From positions 27,156,307 to 27,220,306 of the forward strand of contig CM018035.1 in the NCBI GenBank assembly GCA_008638375.1: 64,000 nt of DNA, in the 5' to 3' direction. Shown here one piece after another: positions 1 to 12,239 of this stretch. The DNA is from Nyssa sinensis. Lineage: Eukaryota > Streptophyta > Magnoliopsida > Cornales > Nyssaceae. The position numbers and the translations under genes were made by a program. Within the stretch, counting starts at the first letter, position 1; every line of letters starts with the position of its first letter. The notes beneath the pieces are model-generated. The model did not search any database and had not been told where the DNA came from. It saw only the letters and a program-made list of their open reading frames with translations.

Positions 1-2070
1 AAAACCCTAAATTTAATATAAGCCACAGATTGACAAATTAAGATCCGAAAAAGCTTAAATTTATTATCTTCGATATTCTGGACCTAACGACGATGTCCGT
101 TTAGGAAAAATAAAACACCGAAACAAAATAAAAAATGACGAATACGTATTTAAGACTTAATAAATCTACCAGAAGAGTATAGAAACTAAACAGGAACTAA
201 TACCAGTGTATATATGAGCCTCTGTGTCTAAAAAATAAGTTCCATTTGAGATAATTAGGTACCGAAGACACAAAATATGAACGGTAAAATTATCGAATTA
301 TCCTTAAGGATTAATTAAGCAATCAGATGAACTTAGAAAGTAAAAGAATGACATACCTTATGATTAGAAGACCCTCTAGATTCAAAAATGAAGTCCAGTA
401 AAGTAAATGATATACTGAACAATGTAAGACATATAAAATGACAACTGACCAAAATGTCTCTAAAGGTTAAAGTAAGTCATGCAATGAATTACGAAGTGTT
501 AAGAACCCTAATTAAGGATCATGAGGGAATCCTAAACAGTAAAATTAAGTTCATAAGATATTAAGAACATTAAGTAAATAAAGAACTAAGGTGAGATATA
601 TACTGATATTGTATCAATGTATTTTGATCCATTTAAGGAAATAGAAATAAAATGAATGCCAAGGCAAGTCAAGTAAGCAAGTGACTGTGGACTCTGAACC
701 ATATGTGAGTAACTCTGAACCTTGAAGTGGAGAATTTTTCATGAAATGCAATTCTTTACAGCTTTATGACATTACATACAGTTCTTTTCAACTTTATAAC
801 ATATTTCAAACTATTATGCTAAATGTTTTAACTACATGATTGTTTTCAGAATACCGAGATAAATATTTGAATCGCATGCTTTTAAGTAGCATCTCTTTAA
901 ATGTTTTATAACATGGATAACTTAAAGAATATTTTGCAAGCATGTTTTAAGTTCTATATGCCCTACAGAACCTTGTTGGGGGTAAAAAGCTGGTAGACTT
1001 TAGATAAGTCTTCATAAGTGACTCAACCAGAAGTCTAAGGCGTATAAGTCTTATACGCCTTTGAAAGACGTATAAGATTAAGACGCATTTTAAAAGCGTA
1101 TAAGACCTATACGCTTTTAAAGCAAAAAAAATTTCAAAAGCATCTAAGAATCATACGCTTTTAAAAAGGACCCGGATCCAGAAAATAAGTTAAAATGTGT
1201 TTGGGTCGGGTAAATAAAGTTTATAATCACTTGGGTCGAGTCAAAAATTCGAGGCGATTAATACTGCGATTTGGCTACAACAAAAATAATTTGATTGATT
1301 GATCTTAAAAAAAAAAAAAATTTAAAACATGTGTAAGACCTACAATTAGTAAATTCAATCTTAATGATCTACAACGATTCAATGCCTTGTCTTCTCTAAT
1401 TTCTTCGAAACGGTCGCGAGCTCCGTCGTCGACAGCGGTGCTCTTCTCTTCTTAGTCGTAATCTCATCTTTTCACGTCGTTCACCTACTGACAGAAGAGA
1501 TCGAGAAAAATGAAAAAGCTGGCTCGATATAATTAAAAGTTTAAAACGAGAAAAAAAATAATTTTAAATAAGATTTTTTTTTAATATTAATATAATTTTT
1601 ATTTCTTTTACTATACATTTTATATTTTAATTTTTATAATATAAAATTTTATTATTTTCTAACAAAAGAGATATATTAAATAAAACTCTACTAATAAAAT
1701 TTTTATATAATTTTTTTTGTCTTAGCAAATAACAATAAAAAAATAGAATACAATACGGATAAAATTTTATTAATAAAATTAAGTTTTTTAGTTAATTATT
1801 AGAAGGTTATTCAAAATTAGTATGTACGAGATAAGGTTATATATAACAAAAGTTAGTGACAAAAAGTAACAATGGAAAAAAAAATCTATTACTCAAAATC
1901 AAAACAAATGAGAGAACAACATAATTTAGAATAAAAAAGTCATAAATAATGTTTTTCCTTAATTCACGATCAACACATATGAGAAAACAATTTAATTATC
2001 ATAAACTTTATAATAAGTCAATGTAGATTTATTGGATAAACAACTTTTCTTAATTTACATGGTTGTAACA
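1..2070. other. AT-rich intergenic DNA, no gene seen
   Basis: No open reading frame here has recognisable protein motifs. The sequence is AT-rich with long A/T tracts, especially 1500-2000. The only structured part I see is the pair of palindromes at 1038-1121. A more GC-rich patch near 1400-1500 has no coding signal that I recognise. Confidence 0.6.
1038..1121. repeat. Two adjacent hairpin palindromes sharing a CGTATA core
   Basis: Bases 1038-1048 are the exact reverse complement of 1050-1060, an 11-bp perfect inverted repeat around one base. Bases 1089-1102 and 1108-1121 form a 14-bp perfect inverted repeat around a 5-base loop. Related CGTATAAG-type or TACGCTTTT words occur between and after them, up to about 1165. 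They may be the core of a foldback or MITE-like repeat; I could not define outer ends. Confidence 0.6.
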
Positions 2071-2439
2071 CTATGTTTAGTTTGCAAGAATAAATTTCGG
2101 AATGGAATAGAATGAGTATTGGAATGGAATGAAATAGGAATAGTCGTTCTATTCATTTGTTTGACTAGTACCTTGAAATGAGATGATAATTACATTCCAT
2201 TGTTTGGTTTCAACAATTTATTTTTGGAATGGAATGGAATGGTTGAAACAATTCAATTATCCAAAAAATATTTCTTTAAAATTATTTTCTATAAGATCAT
2301 GTACATTTCATAAATGATTATATTACATTATATTCCTATCCAAATATTAAAGAATCAACTAAAAACACAATATTATAAAATAAACAATACAACTTAAATT
2401 TTGTTATATATAAAAATAAAATATAAGTAAACGAAAGAC

Positions 2440-2494
2440 GGTTTCAAGCCCCCTGGCTTTATGGTTACCATTTGGCCATTGGAGTCTCGGGTCG
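2440..2494 (-). repeat. Inverted first half of a TRIM internal domain
   Basis: These ~55 bases are the reverse complement of the first half of the TRIM internal domain, as read forward around 2670-2715 and 3015-3065. They join directly to the forward second half at 2495-2544. The leftmost internal domain has therefore suffered a local inversion and lost its own left LTR and primer-binding site. Confidence 0.7.
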
Positions 2495-3451
2495 CCTTGA
2501 GATCCGACCGCGACGGAGGCATTGCGAATTTGGGTGGGAGAGTATGTTACGATCCCACATTGGTTGTGAGTAGGGAAGTCTTGGGTCATATAAGCGGTCC
2601 AGTACCTCTACCTATCAGTTGCAGCTTTTGGGTCAGAGCCCGACCAGTGACAGTGGTATCAGAACCGACCTGAGACTCTGATGGCCATGTGGTAACCATA
2701 AAGCACGGGGCTTGAACCCATCTTAAGGCCCAACCGTGACGAGGACGTCGCGGATTCGAGTGAGAGAGTATGTCATGATCCCACATCGGTTGTGAGTAGG
2801 GGGTTTTGGGCCATATAAGCGATCCGGTACCTCTATCCATTAGTTGCAGCTTTTGGGTTAGAGCCCGACACGTGACAGTTTTTTTTTTTATGTCACAATC
2901 CCACATCGATTGTGAGTAGGGAGGTCTTGGGCAATATAAGCGATCTGATACCTCTACCCATCAGTTGCAACTTTTGGGTCAGAGCCCGACCCGTGACAGT
3001 GGTATCAGAACCGACTCGAGACTCCGATGGTCAAGTGGTAACCAAAAAGCACGAGGCCTGAACCCGTCTTGAGGCCCGACCGCGATGAGGGCATCGCGAA
3101 TTCGGGTGGGAGAGTATGTCACGATCTCACATCGGTTGTGAGTATGGGGGTCTTAGGCCATATAAGCGATCCGGTACCTCTATCCATTAGTTGCAACTTT
3201 TGGATCAGAGCCCAACCCGTGACAGTGGTATTAGAGTCGACCTAAGACTCCGATGGCCAGGTTGTAACCATAAAGTCAAGGGGCTGAACCCGCCATGAGA
3301 TTTGACTGCAACAGGGGTGTCGCGGATTTCGGGTGGGAGAGTATGTCACGATCGCACATCGCTTGTGAGTAGAAAGGCCTTGGGTCATATAAGTGATTCG
3401 GTACCTCTACCCATCAGTTGCAGCTTTTGGGTCAGAGCCTGACCCATGACA
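2440..3451 (+). mobile_element. Tandem TRIM array with five ~108-bp LTRs
   Basis: Five near-identical LTRs start TGTCACGATCCCACATCGG (with variants) and end GTGACA: 2545-2652, 2771-2877, 2891-2998, 3117-3224 and 3344-3451. LTRs 1, 3 and 4 are followed after one base by a primer-binding site for initiator Met-tRNA (TGGTATCAGAACC at 2654-2666 and 3000-3012, mutated at 3226-3238). Each complete internal segment is only about 118 bp and ends in a short purine-rich GGGAGAGTA tract. This is the structure of a terminal-repeat retrotransposon in miniature, arrayed as LTR-internal-LTR-internal. Between LTR2 and LTR3 the internal part is reduced to a T tract (2878-2890). The LTR contains a TATA-like CATATAAG. 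No protein is encoded. Confidence 0.85.
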
Positions 3452-3475
3452 TTTTACTTTTTGTTTTCCTTCTCT

Positions 3476-4224
3476 GGTTAGAACTTCCTTCAGTGAATTT
3501 TGTGTGAGATTGTGTTGGTGCAAAGGAGAGTGATGCATCAATATTGTCCAATCCATCTCCCATAGTCTCATTCTAATTATCCGTACCTTCCTTATCTAGT
3601 TGATTTACAATATCTGCAGGTGTTTCAGTTTCCTTCCCAGTTCCTCTATCCTTTCCAAATATGATGCTAAGCTCCTCAAAATGGTGTAAGGGTTTATTTC
3701 TAAAAGTAGATGCACCTTTGTGACTACAAAAATTATTATATCATCACAATAAACTTAACAATTGTAAAATATAAATGTGTGTACTTTTATGTATTCTTCC
3801 CACAAAGGTGGATTTGCATCCAAAATTTTCATATCACTATGCCATCCAAATCCACTTTTATTAGCCCCATGTAACATGTAATAAACAATATTGAAATCCC
3901 TTTTCAGTATTTTGATTCTTGATTCTATATGTGTTTTTGCCTTAATTACTGATCTAGGTAACTTGACTTCCTATGCTTTTTCCAAAGCATTATAAAACCC
4001 GGGCTTAAAACCATTATCAACCTTATGATTTCCAGTATTAACTGCATCAAGCATAGTCTCAATAAACTTGCCATCTTAAAACCCGGGCTTAAAACCATTA
4101 TCAACCTTATGATTTCCAGTATTAACTGCATCAAGCATAGTCTCAATAAACTTGCCATCTTCATATGCAGTCCACTTTTTTTATTTTTTCCCGGGCCTCT
4201 ATCTTCCAATGTTGATGACTCCAT
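3476..4224 (-). pseudogene. Myb/SANT-like DNA-binding protein of a Harbinger transposon (broken)
   Basis: Read on the minus strand from an ATG at 4224, the product begins MESSTLEDRGPGKNKK. A one-base slip in an A run near 4183 follows, after which the other frame continues with WTAYEDGKFIETMLDAVNTG and NGFKPGF. This is the tryptophan-containing helix-turn-helix start of the plant Myb/SANT-like domain (Myb_DNA-bind_3 type). Downstream blocks in shifted frames include SGFGWHSDMKILDANPP (3787-3850) and an acidic tail with IFGKDRGTGKETETPAD (near 3600-3670), both typical of the family. In plant Harbingers this second protein binds DNA and helps bring in the transposase. An in-frame 84-bp duplication, the frameshift and stops make it non-functional. 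A splice acceptor-like TTACAG lies just upstream of the ATG. Confidence 0.75.
3994..4161. repeat. 84-bp perfect tandem duplication inside the Myb/SANT-like gene
   Basis: Bases 3994-4077 are repeated at 4078-4161. The unit is 28 codons, so it keeps the reading frame it sits in, and it duplicates the stretch encoding the helix-turn-helix region. The two copies look identical, which suggests a recent event compared with the other decay. Confidence 0.9.
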
Positions 4225-4469
4225 TCCTGTAAGAAGAAGAAAAATACCAAAAATAAAACACATTCTTCTATTGTAGTGTGACAGAAGTACAAAAATAAGA
4301 TAAAGCAATTTCTAATTGCACCCAATGTATATAAATAAATACGTGAAATATTTAATACAACTCATTACTTAAATGGAAAAAAAGTTATTACAAAAATAGA
4401 AAAAAAGTATTCAAGTTGACACGATAACCCTCTAATACAAAATCAAACTAATAACATAATTTCACTACT

Positions 4470-5700
4470 TTATCTCCCTTGTCTAGTTGGCGTCCATTCA
4501 TTAAACATTTGAGCTGCCAAATTTACTCTAAATGTACTCCATGCATTTGATGTCTCAATAGTTGTGATTGGGTCTCTACGTATTCCATTAGGTGTGCCTT
4601 GTTCTTCCAACTGTTCCTCTAATGGGTCTACAAGCATCGCTTTTCTTATGAAATTATGTAGAAGACAACATGCCATAATAATTCGATTTTGTGTTTTAAT
4701 GGGATAAAAAGCAGGACTCCTAAGAATTGCCTACCGTAACTTAAGCAATCCAAAACATTTCTCTATCACATTCCTAGCTGCTGAATGTTTCATATTAAAA
4801 AATTCTTCAAGGGTAGTTGGTTGGTGTCCCTCCCTCCAATCATTTAGGTGATACCTTTGACCTCTATATGGTGCAAGAAAGCCCTCACCATTTGTGTAGC
4901 CAGTATCTTCCAGGTAATAATAACCTTTAAAAGATTATCAAAATTTTTAGTATAAAAAGTTGAGATGATCTCAAATAAAATATATAACATGTTAATACAT
5001 GTGATACGTATTTTAGTATCTTACCATGTGGGACTTACAACCCATTTCTTCTAGTAACCGCATCTCGAAGTATTCTACCATCGGCAGCAAACCCTTTCCA
5101 ACTCGGCAACACATAAATAAATTGCATATCTTGTGAAGATACTTTTAAAACATTAGTGGCAATTTCATTTTTATGTTTCTGTACCTTGCCTTATCTTCTA
5201 CTGACACTTTTACCTAGATATGTTCCATCTAAAGCTCCTAGGCAATTCTAACATCCATAACAACTTAAAAATTTAATCCTTTTTGCAAATGATGGTGAAG
5301 TAGAATTCAATCAAATAAATTATGAAATACCTTGAACCATTTCCACCTTTCATCCGTTGAGTTTGCAAGAATTGGATCGGGTTTCTTAAGTAACTCTCCT
5401 TCCAATCGTATGATAACATTCAAAACAATATTAAAGTGCCTATTAATAGTCTCTTCTGACCTCAAAAATCAAAATTTTATAACTCGCTATAACATATAGA
5501 AATATGGCCACTGTGCTCATCTATTAGCATGATTTTTGTATCTAGTAATCCACCTATGGTTTGAAGTTTAGAACATAGTGTATTGGATGCTTGTCCATTC
5601 ATCCTGAGTTGTTCAATTCAAATCATATCACTCTCATATACTAAGCGGTACATAGGTTCTCTTCGTTTGGAAAAAAACTATTATCATATCTTGTCTTCAA
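4470..5700 (-). pseudogene. PIF/Harbinger DDE transposase (HARBI1-like), broken
   Basis: On the minus strand the blocks occur in family order. An N-terminal region contains MSTVAIFLYVIA (near 5510). The first catalytic aspartate lies in GALDGTY (near 5240). EIATNVL and IYVLPSWKGFAADGRILRDA follow (5060-5170), then DTGYTNGEGFLAPYRG (near 4870-4910) with the second acidic position. The C-terminal block is MACCLLHNFIRKAM (near 4635-4676), ending in FNEWTPTRQGR at 4473. The family cuts and pastes at TTA/TAA-like sites. Stops interrupt the frame, including TAG near 4730 where relatives have tryptophan. A non-coding segment near 4920-5030 has the look of a retained intron. The last 68 codons are intact. 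It is not functional as it stands. Confidence 0.8.
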
Positions 5701-6760
5701 AGAATGTTTTCTAACATGCACATCTGTAACTTTCAAAATTATTTGAAAAAAGCAGTTTACTATATGCAATATGTTCAACCAATGACATACTATCGTGGCC
5801 AAACTTTGGAGGGCCATCACTGCATAAATTTAAATAATACTATTGGTAATATATATATATATATATCTAATTAATATGATCTAAATTAAATAAATAATTG
5901 TAGTAAAGCTTCATATACATGATAAAGTCTCGTTTTTATTTATCAAAATAAATAGTATAATTACATATGAAACTAAAAAAAAAAAAGAAAAGATAGAAGA
6001 CATGCTGATAGTAATCAGATAATCCAAATTTTTCAAAAGAAAGGACACAGGATGATTTACGCTTTGTTTGGTTCATAAGTTTATTGAAAAATCGAAAAAA
6101 AAAAATAAAGGTTTCAAAAGATTCTTTCTAATTTTTTATTTTCTTCCTGATGAAGTCTAACCATTACAATCTCATGACAACACCATGCGTAAATGCCGCC
6201 ATGTGCAACAGTGATAGTATGTTTGTTGTTTTGAATGAAACCAGAAGAATAATAATAAAAGTCGGAACTTCTTGCTTATTTTGTATTTGTGCCGGTTGAA
6301 ATTTATTGATTGGAATACAGCCATAATCAATTTTTTTTTTTGATTCAGAACAAATTGTAAACAGCAATCATTCACTTCATATTCAAGAAACACATCATTA
6401 GCAAATCGATTGAAGCAGTGAAAACCAATGATTAATGGTGAATATATATGGTAAATGTAAGAAGACAATCTACAATGAAAAGGAGAATTGATGATTACTT
6501 GGAGAGGAGAGGAATGTTGTCTGACAGAGGGAAGAGAGAGGGGCACGCACTCTAGAGGAGAGGCGTGAAATCGAGAGTGAACAAAAAAAAAAAAAAGAAA
6601 GGTTGAAGGTTTTTTTATTTTTTAAACTTATTCCAGCCTGAATGAAATGACATAATTTTTAAGTTTTGGCAAAGGAATGCTAATCTTATGTTACGTTACG
6701 AGACAGAATAGTTATTTTAAAGGAATGTTTATTTCGACATTTTTATCTTACTAAACATAG

Positions 6761-9017
6761 AAATAAAATGAAATTAATAATTTATTATTAATTAATAAAT
6801 TTTTCAAAATATATTAAGTACAGTACATGAACAAATCAAATCAAACGTAAGCTTTAAATTTTTGAATGTTTTAAGATAAAAGTTAAGCCATAGAAAAAGA
6901 AGAATGACATTCACATTCTTCCGTGAACATCTTATATTCACGTACAATTCGATCTCTTAATGTATCTATTAGGCAGAGTGCAAATATAAAATGGGGCAGC
7001 TCTCCCTTAAACAATTGATGAAAGACAAAAGATAATTGAAGGGACAGGCTAATCATCCAAAGATATTGACGGGACAGGTTATCTACATCGATCACATGAT
7101 ACATTAATCTTTGAGTAAATTTGATTGATGATTTAGAAGATTTCTTATAACAATCCTTTTTTAAATTTATATTATTTTTATATTTTATTCAATAATATAT
7201 AAATATTTGTTTTAATTAGTTTATTTTTTACATTGACCAATTTTTTAACATTTTGTAAAGATTTTTTTATTTTATGTTAAAAAAATAACTTATTTTAATT
7301 TCATATAAAAATAAATTTAAGATTTTTTTTAATATTTATTAGAAAATGAAAAAGAATTTGATCAAAATTGAAAACAAATATGAAAGAGATAATTTTGTTA
7401 TTTAAAAAAATTAATTAACAAGAAAAATCTTATAATTTTAAAATTTTTAGAAATAGTCAGTTTAATTCTCAAAGAAAGTGTAATTTAATTTTAATTTTAA
7501 TCTTACTTAATATATATATATATATATATGTGTAAATATAAAAGGAGGGCAAAGGCAGCGAGTTGTGTCTTCCTTAGCACCATGGCGAGTACCAATTTTC
7601 ACGTGTGCCAATTCAAATAAGACTAGTCGTATGTGATTTTTTTAACTTTAAAGTCATATCCCACCCAGACCTAGCCCCACTTCAGTACGTGAAAGTGATC
7701 AGGATCACACCAACAAGCATCTTTGGTCACGTGTAAATCACGCTTTCTTTTTGTCTTCATCTCTGAAGTTAAATGCACATGTCAGTTCTCACTCCCACTC
7801 TTTCATAATATAATTTAGAGCCTAGAATTGTTTGAAGGTATTCTACTTTTATAAATTTATTAAAAAGTTTTATGCAATTTTTTTTATAATTTAAAAATTG
7901 ACAGAAATATATGTATTAAAAATCAAATTTAGTAAAAACATAATTTTAACAAATGGATGTATTTAAAAGGGAGAAATATATGTATTGCTATGTATAATGA
8001 ATTATTTTAACATATTTTATTACTCTTAGGTATCTATCCTAATAAATATATATATATATATATATATGGACACCACTTATTTGTATTTAAAAGAAAAAAA
8101 AATCTATTGAAATACAAATATGAAAGTGAATCAAAGAGAGAGAGAATGGTGGTATTAAGGGATCCTCCAGTCTCCATGTCCAGCCATATCCAGCTGGCTT
8201 TATGAGGCCCTTTTGTGTCACAAAAAAAAAAAATTAAATAAATAAAAAAGCATTTTTCATAATTAATTAGTGAAGTGATAATAGGATTCCACATATATTT
8301 CATCCTTTAAAATCTATTCCACTTTTTTTTTTTTTTTTTAATTTATTCTTTTGTGTCAGTTTAAGATTTTTTTTTTTTATTTCTTTTGGTGTTGTTCCAA
8401 AATATAAGTTGAGTTGGAAAAATTAATTATTAAATTTTTTTTTGTCAATTTCATGTAAATATAGTAATTAATGTGAAAGAATGTTAGTTAAATATAAAAA
8501 GTATTTGCTTTATATTTGGCAACGCATAATTGGGATTTAAAATTGAAATTGAAGGATCTCCGTTTCAAGAAAATTCTAATTTTGAAACTGAATTTCATAA
8601 TACAAAACACAAAAATGGAACCCAAAGCACAACATAAAGTTGGAAATTTTAAAAATGGAACCGAGCTAGGGACAAAAAGGGTGTGGAGTGGAGCATTATC
8701 AGTTTCCATTAATCAAAATTGTACAACCATTGGTGGTGGGGTCCGGGTCCCATTTTATGAGTAGCCAGCCGCCCCAACCACCGACCGAGACCAAGAAACA
8801 TGGAGCCTTCATCATTCATGCATGCTAAAACAAAATTAGAGGCATGCAAACATCATTATTGTACCCTAACCCTAGAATACATGTTGGAGCAATAAAAAAC
8901 AGAAAAAGGAAGGAGCTTGGAAATTTCATTCATTTTTTGCTTTGCATAAATTGTACAACTTGACTTTTTCATTGTCAGAAACCAAACCAAAAATTTCTAA
9001 AAAAAATAAAATATACT
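6761..9017. other. Non-coding AT-rich DNA with microsatellites
   Basis: No gene motifs were recognised. (TA)n tracts lie at about 7508-7529 and 8047-8066, and long T or A runs near 8222-8232 and 8323-8339. The short reading frames here have low-complexity products. The patch around 7550-7800 is less AT-rich but shows no conserved coding block. Confidence 0.5.
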
Positions 9018-9264
9018 ACTCCCTCCCTCCCTCCCTCCGTTTCATATTAAAAATCATTTTTTTAAAAATTAATTTTTTTAAAAGAATATGTATTTAATAC
9101 TTTCACACTTAAATAAATAGTATAATTTGATAATACTAATCTTTTTTCACTCTAGCTACTTACAATACATCAAATTAGTAAGAAGGGATAATTTAGAAAC
9201 TTCACTATAATTTTACGCATTGACTTTTCAAATGAAAATGAAATAAGAGACTCGACAGAAAAAG
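9018..9264. mobile_element. Stowaway-like MITE relic
   Basis: The left end reads ACTCCCTCC...CCGTTTCATATTAAAA, the classic plant Stowaway (Tc1/mariner-type) terminus, here with an expanded CCCT repeat. The right end near 9241-9264 (AAATAAGAGACTCGACAGAA) is a degenerate reverse complement of that terminus. The length of ~250 bp and AT-rich core fit. The right terminus is poorly preserved, so the end is approximate. Confidence 0.5.
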
Positions 9265-12239
9265 TATTAAACACTCGAGACATTATTAAATAGTGGTCCG
9301 TTTATACAAAGTACTAAAAAGAGTACATAGGTGCTTTTTTGTTTTTTTTAATCAAAGTGATTGGTTAACTCAGTCAATAAATTAAATAATACAATTGCAG
9401 GACCATATAAACAAATAAATTAATGAGTGTAAATAATATCCATATCTTCCTAATAAGTGAAGTGAAACTAAAATTGTTATTTTTTTTTTTTTTAGGATAA
9501 GGTGCTAGAAAACATTATATATTTTTACCGTACTTGAAGAAATTTATATAATAGAAACAGAATTCTCAACGTGTCGCACCACCAGTCGCCAACATTGCCT
9601 TTGCGCCAACGTGTTTATCTTCATCTCGCATACAGAGCAGCGTGATAGGATCTCAATATCCTTTCTTGCGGTGGGAACAAAATATAGACCCCACAGGACC
9701 CATTTCAATTTAGCCTTTGATCCATATTGAATTAACCCAAGTGAGCCCAGCTGCCTCCTTTTGGCCCATGTTTCATTTAATAGTCCAACCTAATTTAAAC
9801 CCAGCCCACATCATTTAAGCCATGTAGCCCAAACCCATTGGCCCAACATATTTAACCAATAACCAAACCAGCCATATAGTGAAGTGTTGACTTATATACA
9901 ATTTGGAAAAAGCATGGTCATTAAATTCAGTTGTATTTGAAAATTTACAAGCCTTTCTTATTTTCTCCCTCCTTTTTTTTCTTCGTAAATATTCTTATGA
10001 AGTTTCTTGGTTTATTTTTTGGCATCAATTTTCACCGACCAATTTATTTCTCCCCCTTGCAAATTTCTACCTTCCCTTTAAATGTGAATCGCCTAACCTT
10101 GGCATCTGTGTCTATATCTAACGCTTTTCTAATACTTGAGGTCATAGGACATGGAATTCACCAACTAGCTTAGCTGATAAAGTCTCTAGGTGGTTGTACA
10201 ATCCCGCTCAACTACCCACCACCACCCCCCAACTAAAAAAAAAAAAAAAAGGATGAAGAAAGAAATCAATGGACATGGGAATTCGGCTGGAGCATTCAGT
10301 CTTTTTACCTTTAGCCTAGAGAAATTTTCCCAATCTTGTTGATAAGGAAATTCTTTTTTTCCATTTTCCAGTTTCTGAATTTGAAATGGTTGATAAACCT
10401 TCATTGAATAATTTTCAGTCAAGTCTTTTAGTATTAACCATTGTGGGGGTATTTCTTGATTCTTCAACTTAATAATCTTAGTTGACTTTTCTCCGCCTTG
10501 CAGCGTAAAATTGATTATAAGATATGTTTACTTTAGCTACTTTGAACCATTCATGATCTAGATATATTCTATGGAACTAGGATTGTGATCTCCCAATGTT
10601 GTGTCAGACATCGAATGTGTTGGACACGCATGGATGCAGATGGTTCCGAAAAAAGTTTGAGGAATACGGCTGCCTTTTACTAAACAAGAGTGAGGAAGGT
10701 GGGGGTTTGATTTAGGAGTGAAATATTATGGTGTTAAGAGAAAGAAATGGACTACATATCTGTTGAAATAAAAATTAAGAGAGGAGAGGGATTGAGGCAA
10801 CTCAACTAATTAAAGAAGAATCAATCTTCTTGATCTAGCTGCTGTGGAATCTCACAAGGTAGATGGAGTCTCACGATTAGGTGCAAGAGGATATAAAATT
10901 CTTCAATTTATTGTTAGAAATGGCAAGTCACTAAACTTCCATATAGCCTACCAAAAGGAGGTCCCTAGAACAAAGTGACCTACTAGGTGATTAGTAGGTA
11001 ACAGCTAGGTGACGAAAATAAGATGGTGACATAAATAAGGAGGTTACCTTATTTAAGAAGACCAAAATTACCTTAAGACTAAGTAGGTATCCTTTTATTT
11101 TAAGAAAACCAAAATTACAATAGTACCTCCTATAACTATCAAAATTACAAAAGAAAACCCTTTTTTTTTTGGGAAGTACAAAAGAAAAAAGGGAAAGAAC
11201 TCGATGCTCACTTCATTTAAAGTTTGAGGCTAATAAAGCTCCCATATACTGTAAATACAGAAACAAGAATTAAATGGAAACAAACAGAAATTAGAACTTA
11301 TAGTTTTCCACAAAAATACCAAAAGCATAGCAATTGTGATTGACCAAGGCTAGTGTTTTACCCTATGTCCTCAAGACAATATTGCCCTTGCACTAGTGCT
11401 TTCGATTTTTCAATGGCGGTTATCTCTTAGGATACAATGGTCATGCACAATAGAAGGAGTACTTCAATCTTCCATGCACAGAGAACCAGAACTTGTAATT
11501 GAACTCTCTCAAATTATGCAAACTCACAGTATGCATGAACTTAATTCTAAAACTCATGAATTTAAGGAATGATGATGAGGGCGGACTGAGTTTATATAGG
11601 CGACTTGGTAGCTGTTCAAACAAACACGAACCTAAAGGATGCATATGTTCACGCGAACATATATAATGTTTCAATTTAAATAGATACATCCATTGGTGAA
11701 CATATGCACCAATCTGAAGGGGCGCAACTATTCTTTGAATTCAAAGGGACGCACCTGTTTATGGTGACTGTTAAGTTAAAATTAAAAAACGTAATATTTT
11801 AAAAATATAATTTAAATAAATAAATTTATTTAAATAAATTTTCTCCAAAAAGATATATATACAGTGAGCCAAGGCCCAAGCCCAACCCAAGGTAATTGTA
11901 TGTATACTTTTTAAAAACTTTGTTCTCAACCTATGTGAGACACAGACTTTTCACAAGCTTCAAGCTTTGTTGCCATTTCCAAGTAGTGATATTTGAAGTC
12001 AATTTCTCATTCACTCCTTAATGGTTTTGAGCAACCCAGTATATATGTTCTTAATCTTCTCATGGAGGGGAACATATTTCCATGTGAACCTATCTAAAAT
12101 AATGTGTGGGGCCCATTTTAATTTTAGCTCAAAGATGGCAAAAAATTCTTACTTAATAATCCATTTTTCCAAATATGGGCATTAGCACCAGATATGTGTC
12201 ATCATATTTATGGATTTAGAGAGATCCTGACTGTTTTCT
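9265..12239. other. Non-coding DNA with a GGCCCA/AGCCCA-rich patch
   Basis: No protein gene is recognised. Between 9690 and 9850 the words GGCCCA, AGCCCA and their variants recur many times. Such site-II-like words are frequent in plant promoters, but no gene follows. Short open frames at 9903-10173, 10186-10467 and 11441-11689 have no family motifs. 11780-11850 is a very AT-rich stretch. Confidence 0.4.
10157..10250 (+). mobile_element. Truncated tRNA-derived SINE relic
   Basis: The sequence AACTAGCTTAGCTGATAAAG resembles a box A-containing SINE head (TAGCTNAGYTGGTAAAG type). It is followed by CTCTAGGTGGTTGTACAA, a C-rich CCACCACCCCCCAACT tail and an A15-17 run ending near 10250. The box B segment is degraded. 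Only the SINE-like head and tail support this call. Confidence 0.4.

Larger units (their letters stand above)
2071..6760 (-). mobile_element. PIF/Harbinger-like DNA transposon, degenerate, with nested TRIM array
   Basis: The two coding relics inside, a Myb/SANT-like gene and a DDE_Tnp_4 (HARBI1-like) transposase both on the minus strand, are the known gene pair of plant PIF/Harbinger elements. Possible ends are CTATGTTTAGT at 2071-2081 and its reverse complement at 6750-6760. Repeated GGAATGGAATGG words lie just inside the left end, a subterminal pattern common in such elements. I do not see a clean 3-bp target duplication, so the exact ends are uncertain. A tandem TRIM array (2440-3451) sits between the left end and the genes. 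Confidence 0.6.

Noticed and set aside
1..12. Telomere-like AAAACCCTAAA at the window start
   Set aside because: A single CCCTAAA unit without repetition; interstitial chance match.
4025..4276. Plus-strand frame over the 84-bp duplication
   Set aside because: It is the shadow of the minus-strand Myb/SANT-like gene; the family match is only on the minus strand.
9903..10173. Two overlapping plus-strand frames after the GGCCCA-rich patch
   Set aside because: F/L-rich products without motifs, no good splice or codon signal. The promoter-like words alone do not support a gene.
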